Shown here in pieces: positions 42,290 through 50,271 of a stretch of 64,000 nt of DNA. The notes beneath the pieces were generated by a model, which saw nothing but the letters and a program-made list of their open reading frames with translations, had not been told where the DNA came from and did not search any database. This stretch comes from Stackebrandtia nassauensis DSM 44728. Its GTDB lineage: Bacteria; Actinomycetota; Actinomycetes; Mycobacteriales; Micromonosporaceae. The position numbers were made by a program, and so were the translations under genes. The number at the start of each line of letters is the position of its first letter. The stretch's first letter is position 1. The stretch is from NCBI RefSeq assembly GCF_000024545.1, contig NC_013947.1, forward strand, positions 3,038,001-3,102,000. The letters are read 5' to 3'.

Positions 42290-43744
42290 ATGACCGACCC
42301 CACCTCGCCCCACACCGGCACCCAACCGGTCGTGCCGATCTCGCCGACGTATCCCGGAGTCGCCGTCCCGACCGCCCCCCGACCGGCGGGCTCGACGGCG
42401 GTGGCGCTGATCATCGCCGGACTGGCCACGGTGCTGCTGGTGGCGGTGGGCGGCATCATCCTGTTCACCACAACGGACGGACCCTCCGGCCAAAGAGGAG
42501 TCTGGAACGGCCCCATCGCCTACCCCGAGGGAATGGGGGACGGCACCTACCACGACGTCGTCTTCGCCGGGGAGACCGTGTACTTCCGTACCACCTCGCA
42601 GGACCGCAAGACCTGGATCACCGCCGCCGACGCGAAGACCGGCGCCGAGAAGTGGAGCCTCGACGAGGGGCTGGCGGTCGGCGAGGAGTACTCGGTGACC
42701 TATATCGACCCCGGTCAGGACGCGCTGCTGGTGCAGGAGACGGCGTCCTCGTCCACCAACGCCTTCCTGGTCGACGCGAAGACCGGCAAAGCCCACGAAC
42801 TGACCTCACAGGACTCGGGAACCTACCACCGCATGATCGGCGGTGTCCCGGTCCGCACCACCACCGGCGGCGACATGGAGGTCCTGGACGCGAACGGCGA
42901 CAAGATCTGGGACGCCAGCATCGACGTCGGCTCCGGCGACAACACCGTCGCCGTGGCGAGCGCCGACAACCTGGGCGACCTGCCCTACGCCGGTAACCCG
43001 ATCGACGCGAAACAGCTGCTGACGGTGGGATACGACGGATCGGTGAAGATCCTCGACAAGAAGGACGGCAAGGTCGTCACCGAGAAGAAGTCGGCCGTGA
43101 CCGAGGGCTCGGTCGCGCTGCTCGCCTTCGACGACGTCCTGTACGCCAAGACCACCAACGACGACCGCACCCGCGAGACCATCACCGCCTACGACATGAA
43201 GGACGACTTCGCCAAGATCGACAGCTGGAAGGGCGAGAAGGGACAGACCTTCACGCAGCTGTCGCCGTGCACCGCGAAACTCATGTGCGCCAGCGGTTAC
43301 TGGACCAGCGAACCCACCCGCTCCGGCAACGCCGTCATTGATCTCAAGGAAGGCGTCGTGTGGAAGGCGCCCGAGGACAAGGAAGCCTCCTACGCCTCCA
43401 TCAGTTTCGTCGGCGACACCATGGCGGTGGCCTACTTCTCCAGCTACAGCACCGACAGCCCCATCGAGACCCAGCTGTACGACAAGGACTTCAAGGAGAT
43501 GGGGGAGATCCTCCAGGGCTGGTACACCGCCGCCGACGACAAGGTCTTCGCCGCGGTCAGCGCCTCGGACTACACCAGCGCCGAGGCCAAGGTGTACGAC
43601 GCCGAGGTGTCCATCGTCGAGGCCGAGGACGGCCGGGTGTCCAAACTCGACTCCTATCCGGCCTACCCGGGTTGTGAGATCGCCGGGCCGAATCTGGCCT
43701 GCGCCACCGAACCCGGATACCGGCTGTGGAAGTACCGGGACTGA
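42290..43744 (+). CDS. Membrane-anchored PQQ-like beta-propeller protein
   Basis: A 484-residue protein with a Pro-rich cytoplasmic N-tail, one transmembrane segment (about residues 40-62, VALIIAGLATVLLVAVGG) and an extracytoplasmic propeller. Repeats of the AADAKTGAEKW, LVDAKTGKAHEL and ILDKKDGKVV kind mark PQQ-like blades. Two late Cys pairs suggest disulphides. No catalytic residue is recognisable. It may be a binding or sensor protein. The ATG follows GGAGGACGCC. Confidence 0.8.
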   Translation: MTDPTSPHTGTQPVVPISPTYPGVAVPTAPRPAGSTAVALIIAGLATVLLVAVGGIILFTTTDGPSGQRGVWNGPIAYPEGMGDGTYHDVVFAGETVYFRTTSQDRKTWITAADAKTGAEKWSLDEGLAVGEEYSVTYIDPGQDALLVQETASSSTNAFLVDAKTGKAHELTSQDSGTYHRMIGGVPVRTTTGGDMEVLDANGDKIWDASIDVGSGDNTVAVASADNLGDLPYAGNPIDAKQLLTVGYDGSVKILDKKDGKVVTEKKSAVTEGSVALLAFDDVLYAKTTNDDRTRETITAYDMKDDFAKIDSWKGEKGQTFTQLSPCTAKLMCASGYWTSEPTRSGNAVIDLKEGVVWKAPEDKEASYASISFVGDTMAVAYFSSYSTDSPIETQLYDKDFKEMGEILQGWYTAADDKVFAAVSASDYTSAEAKVYDAEVSIVEAEDGRVSKLDSYPAYPGCEIAGPNLACATEPGYRLWKYRD

Positions 43745-43751
43745 AGCTGGC

Positions 43752-44579
43752 TCAGCCCGCGGCCTTGCCGGTGCGCCAGTAGCCGCAGAACATGATGTTC
43801 TGCTTGGGCACGCCGTTCTTGACCCAGTGCCTGCGCAAACCCGTGGGCAGCTGCTGTTCCCCGACCACCCAGCCGTAGAACGGTTCGGCGGGCAGCGGGA
43901 GTTCCATCGCCGCGGCCAGCGCCAACCGGCCCGGTATCTCGGATGATCCGTCGCGCGGCAGCCACGTGACCGCGACGCCGTCGGGTGCTCGCAGTTCCTG
44001 TTCGTCGGCGGCGTCGGGGATCTCGAGGATGGCCTGCCCCGTGACGTCGGCGTCCAGGCTGGCCAGGATCCCGGCGGCGGCGGGCAGCCCGGACTCGTCG
44101 GCCACCAGCGTCACCCGACGCAGCGACGCGTCCGGATTGAAACCGCAGCCCTCGTCGATGACCGCCACCGGATCGCCGGTCTTGCAGTTCTGCGCCCAGG
44201 TCGCGGCCGGTCCGGCGTCGTCGCCGTGGCCGTGCACCACGAAGTCCACATCGAGCTCCGGGCCCTCGGGCCGGAAGGCGCGCACCGAGTAGTTGCGCAG
44301 GACGGGGCGATCGGTCTTGGCGATGCGCAGGTACTTCAGGTACATCGGCAGGTTCACCTTGGTGGCGTTGGGCAACCGGCTCAGCGAGTCGTCCGACACC
44401 GGGATGAACAGCCGGAACCACTGGTCGAACCCGAGGTACTTAAATTGCCCGATGTCGCCGTCGCCGAGCGTGACCCGCACGAAGTGCGGCGAAATCCGCT
44501 GACTGCGCAACACCCGCAACGTCACCAGCTGGGCGGTCTCGGGCTTGACGCGGGTGGAGGTCATGTTGGTGCGGGCCAT
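43752..44579 (-). CDS. Siderophore-interacting flavoprotein (ferric-siderophore reductase)
   Basis: A 275-residue SIP-family protein. The FAD motif is RNYSVRAF, then VDFVVHGHGDDAGPAATWA, LVADESGLPAAAGIL (NAD(P)-binding start) and the C-terminal CGYWRTGKA typical of the family. It releases iron from ferric siderophores in the cytoplasm. Start at the ATG with AAGGAA six bases before it; an earlier ATG at 44618 lies near the iron box. An IdeR/DtxR box lies 46 bases upstream, so iron repression is likely. Confidence 0.9.
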   Translation of the reverse strand: MARTNMTSTRVKPETAQLVTLRVLRSQRISPHFVRVTLGDGDIGQFKYLGFDQWFRLFIPVSDDSLSRLPNATKVNLPMYLKYLRIAKTDRPVLRNYSVRAFRPEGPELDVDFVVHGHGDDAGPAATWAQNCKTGDPVAVIDEGCGFNPDASLRRVTLVADESGLPAAAGILASLDADVTGQAILEIPDAADEQELRAPDGVAVTWLPRDGSSEIPGRLALAAAMELPLPAEPFYGWVVGEQQLPTGLRRHWVKNGVPKQNIMFCGYWRTGKAAG

Positions 44580-44624
44580 GGCGGGTTCCTTCGACTCCGG
44601 GGGTGGAAACCCCGCCATCCTAAC

Positions 44625-44643
44625 TTAGGTCAGCCTTACCTAA
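44625..44643 (-). promoter_or_regulatory. IdeR/DtxR iron box
   Basis: TTAGGTCAGCCTTACCTAA is a 19-bp near-palindrome matching the DtxR/IdeR consensus TTAGGTTAGGCTAACCTAA at 16 of 19 bases. It lies upstream of the siderophore-interacting gene and overlaps the last codons of the preceding hydrolase gene. Confidence 0.85.
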
Positions 44644-45425
44644 CTTCCCTGTGTTCCTTCGAAATGCTTCACGATCGTGTCGGCCACCCACCCCGGCTCC
44701 CGCAACGGCGGCAGATGATCCACCCCCGGCATCCACACCAGACGACACCCCGGGATCCGTTCGGACGCCTGCACATTGCTGTCGATCAACGCCGACAGAT
44801 CCAGATCACCCACCATCAGCACCGTCGGCGCCGACACCTCACCCAGCCGATCGAACACCGGCGGCTCCTCACCGAGGAACTCCGCCTCGGCCAGCCACCC
44901 GGCCGCCGCCGACTGCAACTGCCGCCACGCTGGCAGGTCCTCCTCGCTGCGCGCCCACAACCGCATCCCCAGCAGCGCCAGGCCGTTGACGTCGGCGGCC
45001 TTGATCAGCGCCTCCATCTCGGCGTCGGTGTCGTCCTCGGGCCAGTCGAAGCCCGGAAAACCCGGACACAACAACACCAGGCTCTCCACCCGCTGTGGCT
45101 GCTCCACCGCGAAGGTCGACGCGACCCCGCCGCCCATGCTGCAACCCACCAGCCGCACCCGATCCAGTCCGAAGTGCTCCACAACGGACAGAAAATCCCC
45201 GTAGTACGTGAACGCGGCGGCGGGCTTGGGCGACCGCCCGTACCCCCGAACGTCATAACGGATCACCCGGTAGCGAGCGGTCAGTCGCGGCAGGATCGGC
45301 TCCCAGATCCGCGAATCACCCACCCCTGGATGCAGCAACACGACCACGGGCCCGTCGGTGCCCGAGTCGTCGGCCCAGATGTGTCCACCCTCAACCGGAA
45401 TCAGTACCTCATTCATGATCATCAC
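44640..45425 (-). CDS. Alpha/beta hydrolase
   Basis: A 261-residue hydrolase with oxyanion region VVVLLHPGVGDSRIWEP, nucleophile elbow VGCSMGGGVAS (Ser about residue 96), acid in LMVGDLDLSAL and His in GVDHLPPLREP, an intact triad. The substrate is unknown. Its stop lies inside the iron box of the next gene, so the two are transcribed in tandem but separately regulated. Confidence 0.87.
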   Translation of the reverse strand: MMIMNEVLIPVEGGHIWADDSGTDGPVVVLLHPGVGDSRIWEPILPRLTARYRVIRYDVRGYGRSPKPAAAFTYYGDFLSVVEHFGLDRVRLVGCSMGGGVASTFAVEQPQRVESLVLLCPGFPGFDWPEDDTDAEMEALIKAADVNGLALLGMRLWARSEEDLPAWRQLQSAAAGWLAEAEFLGEEPPVFDRLGEVSAPTVLMVGDLDLSALIDSNVQASERIPGCRLVWMPGVDHLPPLREPGWVADTIVKHFEGTQGS

Positions 45426-45477
45426 TGTAGCCGCGACGCGGTGCCCTCGCCGGACACCGCGCCACGGCCACCGCCGT

Positions 45478-45879
45478 TCACGTCGCGAGCCGAGGAGTGG
45501 TCTGCGCCAAGGCCACCCGCCACTGTCCCTCCTCCTTGGACAGCAACAGTGTCAACGCTCCCGTGCTCGGAAACCCCGCGTCCGCCTCGTCCTTCTCGTC
45601 GCGCTCATCGTGGACGTTCTTGATCGCGCTGACCAGCGCCACGTCCTCGCGCACGAACCGGACATCCTCGATGTCCAAGGTGGTGCGCACCTGCGCCAGC
45701 GGCGACGCCAACGCGGCGGTCATCGCCTGCGCCAGCGCCTCCTTGCCCAGCACCCGCCGCCCCGCGATGTTGACCACGATGGTCTCGTCGCGGTGCATGG
45801 CCAAGAACGGTTCCGGCTCGGTCTGGTGCTCCTGGTACTCGGCGAAGGTGCGGTGAATGGCCTCGATCTCGGTGTTCAT
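45478..45879 (-). CDS. SgcJ/EcaC-type SnoaL-like protein
   Basis: A 133-residue NTF2-fold protein. AIHRTFAEYQEHQTEPEPFLAMHRDETIVVN (blocks AIHRTFAEYQE and MHRDETIVVN), GRRVLGKEALAQAM and the final WRVALAQTTP fit the SgcJ/EcaC family of DUF4440-like proteins. Role unknown. Two similar palindromes lie within 70 bases upstream, so it is probably a regulated monocistronic gene. Confidence 0.82.
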   Translation of the reverse strand: MNTEIEAIHRTFAEYQEHQTEPEPFLAMHRDETIVVNIAGRRVLGKEALAQAMTAALASPLAQVRTTLDIEDVRFVREDVALVSAIKNVHDERDEKDEADAGFPSTGALTLLLSKEEGQWRVALAQTTPRLAT

Positions 45880-45899
45880 GACGGTTCCTCTCGTTCAAT

Positions 45900-45948
45900 C
45901 GGAGCGCTTTGCTCCGTTTGAACGGTAATGCGGAGCGATTCGCTCCGC
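45900..45948. promoter_or_regulatory. Pair of related palindromes before the SnoaL-like gene
   Basis: GGAGCGCTTTGCTCC (45901-45915) and GGAGCGATTCGCTCC (45932-45946) share the form GGAGCG-N3-YGCTCC. They are spaced 31 bases apart, three helical turns, so one protein dimer could bind each on the same face. The second extends to GCGGAGCG/CGCTCCGC. Confidence 0.7.
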
Positions 45949-45979
45949 AACCCTGACCGCTATGACTCGCGCGACACCG

Positions 45980-47191
45980 TCACTTGAGCCGCCACAGGAC
46001 GATTTCGTCATGGGTGTTGGCTTCGAGAGAGGTGTTGACGGCCACCGCCTTGCCCGTGGTGCTGAACGCGACGTGATAAGCCTCTTGTGTGGAGAGGGTG
46101 AGGAGTCTGTCGCCCGTTTCCACGCTCCACAGTGTGGTACCTGGAGGCTCCTCGAATTCAAGGTTCACGATGGCCAGAACCTTGCTGTCGGAACTAAAGC
46201 TGAGATCGAAACAATCGACCAGCCTGTGGGAGTCGACTTTGTCGCCGGTCCGGACCTCCCAACGTGAAACGGTACCGCCGCAGCTGGCAGTGATGAGAGT
46301 CTTGCCGTCCGGGCTGTAGGTCACGGTGCCACCGTTGACGGTGAAGCTTGAGATCTTGTCGCCACTTCGCATGTCCCACAACTCGGCCCTGAAGGGGTCA
46401 TCGAGGTCGGCGCGAGAGGGAGTGACGGCGAATGTGGCGCTGTCGGGGCTGAAGGTGAAATCGATGGCGTCTTCCATGTCGAGATGCATGATCTCATCTC
46501 CTGTAGAGACTTCCCACAGCCTGAGGCCGTCGTGGGGATTGTTGCCAATGGTGGCGAGCGTCTTGCCATCGGGGCTGAACGCCAGATCCTCACTGTCGTT
46601 TTTGGTGATCGTGGCGATCTTGTCCTCAGTGCGGACGTCCCACAGCTGCACCCCGGTTTCTTCGCCCGCACATCCGCCGGTCGCGAGGAGCTTGCCGTCC
46701 GGGCTGAATTCCTGGGCACAGGGGCTGGTGCCCTTCAGTTCGGCGACCTGCTCACCGGTGTCCACATCCCACAGTTGAGTGTTTCGGCTGTATCCGCTGC
46801 CGGTGGCCAGGAGCTTCCCGTCCGGGCTGAATGTCAACGCGTTGAGTGTCTCGGGCGGGTCGAGGGTGCGTTCGTCGGCTATGGCGTAACTGGGCAAAGC
46901 CGCCTCGCTGGGCGTGCCGCCGCCGTCGAGCACACCGGATGTGTGCTGCGGCCGCAGCACGATGACGGCCGCCAAAGCCGCGACCACGATGACACACAGC
47001 GCGGCGACGGCGCCGACGATGACACCGCGCCGTCGCAGCAGCGGCACGGGCGGCCGGGGCGGCGGGACATAAGCCATCGGCGCGCCATTGGGCCCCACCT
47101 GGTTCATGACCGCGGGCGATGCGTCATCCCGCCCCGAGCCCAGTTCGTAGCCGCCCACCTGGCGAGCACCACCGTCGCGCAACAACGCCAT
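45980..47191 (-). CDS. Membrane-anchored WD40 protein, apparently a kinase that lost its kinase domain
   Basis: A 403-residue protein. Residues 1-17 (LRDGGARQVGGYEL) look like the opening of an actinobacterial Ser/Thr kinase (LR-G-P-VG-YRL), but the kinase domain is absent. A Pro-rich juxtamembrane stretch, one transmembrane helix (about 57-80) and a seven-bladed WD40 propeller follow, with repeats such as FSPDGKLLATG and LWDVDTGEQ. Seven repeats can be counted. No catalytic site remains. It may still bind a ligand outside the cell. Confidence 0.82.
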   Translation of the reverse strand: MALLRDGGARQVGGYELGSGRDDASPAVMNQVGPNGAPMAYVPPPRPPVPLLRRRGVIVGAVAALCVIVVAALAAVIVLRPQHTSGVLDGGGTPSEAALPSYAIADERTLDPPETLNALTFSPDGKLLATGSGYSRNTQLWDVDTGEQVAELKGTSPCAQEFSPDGKLLATGGCAGEETGVQLWDVRTEDKIATITKNDSEDLAFSPDGKTLATIGNNPHDGLRLWEVSTGDEIMHLDMEDAIDFTFSPDSATFAVTPSRADLDDPFRAELWDMRSGDKISSFTVNGGTVTYSPDGKTLITASCGGTVSRWEVRTGDKVDSHRLVDCFDLSFSSDSKVLAIVNLEFEEPPGTTLWSVETGDRLLTLSTQEAYHVAFSTTGKAVAVNTSLEANTHDEIVLWRLK

Positions 47192-47356
47192 CGTCCACCT
47201 TCACACAAGAGATGCGTTCGCATGTAGACCAACAACGCTATGGCCCACCCACCGGGACCGGTCCCGAGCAAGCATCACGAACGCGTCGAGCCTCCAGGGC
47301 GCACACGCCGAACGCGAGCCTCTCGGGCCGCGCGACACACATCTACACTTCCCAAC

Positions 47357-47815
47357 ATGACGCCATTCCGCCGATGCCCACGGCGCCAACGACTCGTCTC
47401 CGTCATCGCCGCGACAATGCTCGCGGTCAGCCTCGCTGCCTGTAGCGGTGCCGAGGAGGGATCGTCAAGCGACAACGAGAACGCGGCCAGCAAGGCCGCC
47501 GCCTCCGCCAAGGACGGCACCGACTACGACGCCTGTGGTGACGGCCGCTGCGAGGTCGCCGTTTCCAAGAAGGTCGAGTTCAAGGTGGACGGTGGCGAGA
47601 CCAAGAAGAAGATCTCGGTGACGGACATCTCCACAAAGGAAGTGGCCGTCGAGTGCACCTTCGGATCCGCTGGCAATGGCGGTGAGGTCTCGGCGGTCGT
47701 CGCCGCGGGAAAGGAGTCCGCCCTGGGATGCCAGGACCTCGACGTGCGGATATCCGATGTCGCCGACGGCACCGCCGTACTCACCTTGTCACCCGGCGAC
47801 AACCCCCTGGGCTGA
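47357..47815 (+). CDS. Small secreted lipoprotein
   Basis: A 152-residue lipoprotein. A basic N-tail, a hydrophobic stretch and the lipobox SLAAC near residue 29 are present. The mature part starts with a Ser/Glu-rich linker and has a beta-rich domain with three Cys (ACGDGRCEV, VECTF, GCQDL). No family recognised. Divergent from the WD40 gene across 165 bases. Confidence 0.78.
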   Translation: MTPFRRCPRRQRLVSVIAATMLAVSLAACSGAEEGSSSDNENAASKAAASAKDGTDYDACGDGRCEVAVSKKVEFKVDGGETKKKISVTDISTKEVAVECTFGSAGNGGEVSAVVAAGKESALGCQDLDVRISDVADGTAVLTLSPGDNPLG

Positions 47816-47829
47816 TTCGCCCGACGGAT

Positions 47830-48627
47830 TCACCCCACCAACGCCTCGACCACCCGCGCCACCCCGTCGGCATTGTTCGACCCCGCCCGGCCACTCGCCG
47901 CCGCGACTGCCTCGGCGTGCGCGTCCGCCATCGCGAACGAGCGTCCCGCCCAGCTCAGCATCGGCACGTCATTGGGAGCGTCCCCGAACGCCACCACCCC
48001 CTGTGGACCCACACCCCGTCCGGCACACCACCTCTCCAACGCCGTCGCCTTCGACACCCCCGCGGCACACATCTCCACCAACCCACTGCCACCCGAATGC
48101 GAGACCTCCACCCCGTCCACGCCCGCCGCCCTAACCGCCGCCACCATCTCGTCGGCCCGCCCCGCCGCGTCATGCATCAACAACTTCACGATCTGATCCG
48201 CCCTCACCAGCACCTCCTCGAACGAACCCACCCGCTGTCGCCGATGCCCCACCGAATCCACCCACCCATACCCGGGCTCGGCCAACACCGTGAACCCCGT
48301 CTCCACCGCGAACGCCGCCGACGGCACCACCGCCCGCAACGCCTTCACCACCACCGCGGCCACCCCGGCATCCAACGCCCGCACCGACTCCACCCGCCGC
48401 TCACCCGGCACATAGGTCAACCCACCGTTGGAACAAATCGCCGCGTCCACCACACCCCCGAGCTCCCGCCACTCATCGAAAACCCGGGGCGGGCGCGCGG
48501 TCACAGCGACCACTGCCACACCCCGGGCCCTCACCCGGCCAAGCGTCCGCACCGTCCTTGCCGACACCCGTCCCTCGTCATCCAACAGCGTGCCGTCCAG
48601 ATCGGTCGCGATCACCTCGATGTCCAC
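47830..48627 (-). CDS. Cof-type HAD-superfamily hydrolase
   Basis: A 265-residue HAD phosphatase: motif I VIATDLDGTLLDD (nucleophile Asp about residue 9), motif II VVAVTARP, a type-IIB cap, Lys in IVKLLMHD-SKATALERW region and motif IV VAFGDAPNDVPML. It probably dephosphorylates sugar phosphates or similar. ATG start; 25 bases separate it from the TPR gene upstream on the same strand. Confidence 0.88.
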   Translation of the reverse strand: MDIEVIATDLDGTLLDDEGRVSARTVRTLGRVRARGVAVVAVTARPPRVFDEWRELGGVVDAAICSNGGLTYVPGERRVESVRALDAGVAAVVVKALRAVVPSAAFAVETGFTVLAEPGYGWVDSVGHRRQRVGSFEEVLVRADQIVKLLMHDAAGRADEMVAAVRAAGVDGVEVSHSGGSGLVEMCAAGVSKATALERWCAGRGVGPQGVVAFGDAPNDVPMLSWAGRSFAMADAHAEAVAAASGRAGSNNADGVARVVEALVG

Positions 48628-48652
48628 GCCGACCAGTGTTACCGCCTTCGCC

Positions 48653-49156
48653 TCACTCGACCAGCAACCGGGCGTAGTTCTTCATCGACCGCTGATACCG
48701 CGGCAGGTGATCGGCCATGGCGATCAACAGAATCGACACCGCCTCCCGCTCCCTGCCCAACGCGGTCAACGTCAACGCCATCACGCACCGCAACGCGTCG
48801 TCCAACTCATCCGACCCGGCCTCCATCTCCGCCGTCAGCAACCGCAGACTCTCCTCCGGGTGCCCGACATTGCGCAGCGAACTGGCCAGCTGAATCACCG
48901 CCCGCCGCCGCCGAATCCCGGTCAACCCGTTCTCCAATGCCTCCCGGTACAACGGCACCGCCTTGTCCGAATGCCCGGTCGAGTCAAACGAACACGCCCG
49001 CTCAAACGCCGCGATACCGGTACCCTTCGGCACTTTCGCGGCGTGCTCATCCACCAACGCCACGAACACCTCCGGCTCATACTCATCGATCGCGGCCCAC
49101 AGCTCGTCGTTGCGCTTCTCCCACTCGGCACTCGGCAGCGGATACGTCGCGTTCAT
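48653..49156 (-). CDS. TPR-like helical protein
   Basis: A 167-residue all-helical protein with tetratricopeptide character: AAFERACSFDSTGHSDKAVPLYREAL (blocks AFERACSFD and KAVPLYREAL), AVIQLASSLRNVGHPEESLRLL and CVMALTLTALGREREAVSILL. It resembles the small TPR proteins encoded beside metabolic genes in actinobacteria. Function unknown; probably a protein-binding module. Confidence 0.8.
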   Translation of the reverse strand: MNATYPLPSAEWEKRNDELWAAIDEYEPEVFVALVDEHAAKVPKGTGIAAFERACSFDSTGHSDKAVPLYREALENGLTGIRRRRAVIQLASSLRNVGHPEESLRLLTAEMEAGSDELDDALRCVMALTLTALGREREAVSILLIAMADHLPRYQRSMKNYARLLVE

Positions 49157-49190
49157 GTCTTTCCTCCATCACCTCGTTGGTGAGCCCATC

Positions 49191-50237
49191 GTGTCGCCCC
49201 GGCTATCCTCAACCAAGAGATTCGCCCACAACCGAATCTTCACCACCACGGGAGGCCCCACCATCGCCATCACCCTGCGCTTCAGCCCCGCCGACCTGCG
49301 CCGCACCCGCTTCGCGATCTCCCCGGCCTTCGAAGTCCTGTCCGCGATCCGCGTCCTCACCGGCCCCCAAAAACCCGGCGAACACCACCGCTGGCTCGAA
49401 TCCGTCCGCCGCCGCGCCACCACCCTCGACCTGCGCCCCATCACCCTCCTGCAACCCCGCCGGGGCTACACCCCCGACTTCCTGTCCCCACCCCCGTTCG
49501 AAACCGCCGCCGACTTCGCCACCGAACTGGTCCGCATCGCCGCCACCCCACCCGCCCGCGTCCACACCGAAATCACCCGCTCCCTGGCCGACACACCCGG
49601 CGCCGCCGACTCGGCTCTAGGCCGCTCCCTCCTCGCCGACCCCGCCGCCACCCTCGACCGCCTCACCACCCTCATCCACGACGCCTGGCACCACCTCGTC
49701 CAACCCGTCTGGCCCCGCATCCGCGCCCTCCTGGAAGCCGACATCACCTTCCAAACCCGCCGCCTGGCCACCGGCGGCCTCGACCGCCTCCTCACCGAAC
49801 TCCACCCCCGCCTGACCTGGCACGACAACACCCTCACCCGCACCCAAGGCGACGACGAACACCGCGACCTGTCCGGCGAAGGCCTCATCCTCGTCCCCAG
49901 CGCCTTCAAATGGGACCAAGTAGTCGTAGTCCTCGACGAACCCTGGCAACCCACCCTCATCTACCCCGCCCGCGGCCTCGGCACCCTCTGGCACACAACC
50001 CCCGGCACCCCCCAAACCCTGGGCACCCTCATCGGCCGCACCCGAGCCATGATCCTCACCGGCCTCTCCTCCCCAGCCACCACCACCTGGCTGGCCCACC
50101 GCTACGCCCTGGCCCCCGCCACCGTCTCGGGCCACCTGTCCGTCCTCAAAGCCAACGGCCTCATCACCGGCACCCGCCAAGGCCACGAAATCCGCTACCA
50201 CCAAACCCCCAAAGCCGAGACCCTGCTCGAACCTTGA
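49191..50237 (+). CDS. ArsR-like transcriptional regulator (DUF5937-type) with uncertain start
   Basis: About 324-348 residues. The C-terminal winged helix is clear (LAHRYALAPATVSGHLSVLKANGLI, cited as LAHRYALAPATV and GHLSVLKANGLI). The N-terminal part begins, as in related proteins, with ITLRFSPADLRRTRFAISPAFE-like sequence (block LRFSPADLRRTRFAIS). No ATG/GTG/TTG lies at that point. The nearest conventional start is GTG at 49191, adding 24 unconserved residues, while a strong GGGAGG (49250-49255) is followed seven bases later by ATC at 49263. The coding strand is extremely C-rich. Confidence 0.8.
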   Translation: MSPRLSSTKRFAHNRIFTTTGGPTIAITLRFSPADLRRTRFAISPAFEVLSAIRVLTGPQKPGEHHRWLESVRRRATTLDLRPITLLQPRRGYTPDFLSPPPFETAADFATELVRIAATPPARVHTEITRSLADTPGAADSALGRSLLADPAATLDRLTTLIHDAWHHLVQPVWPRIRALLEADITFQTRRLATGGLDRLLTELHPRLTWHDNTLTRTQGDDEHRDLSGEGLILVPSAFKWDQVVVVLDEPWQPTLIYPARGLGTLWHTTPGTPQTLGTLIGRTRAMILTGLSSPATTTWLAHRYALAPATVSGHLSVLKANGLITGTRQGHEIRYHQTPKAETLLEP

Positions 50238-50271
50238 CTTGAGCAGGAACGCGGCGGTGAAGGAGTTCTGG

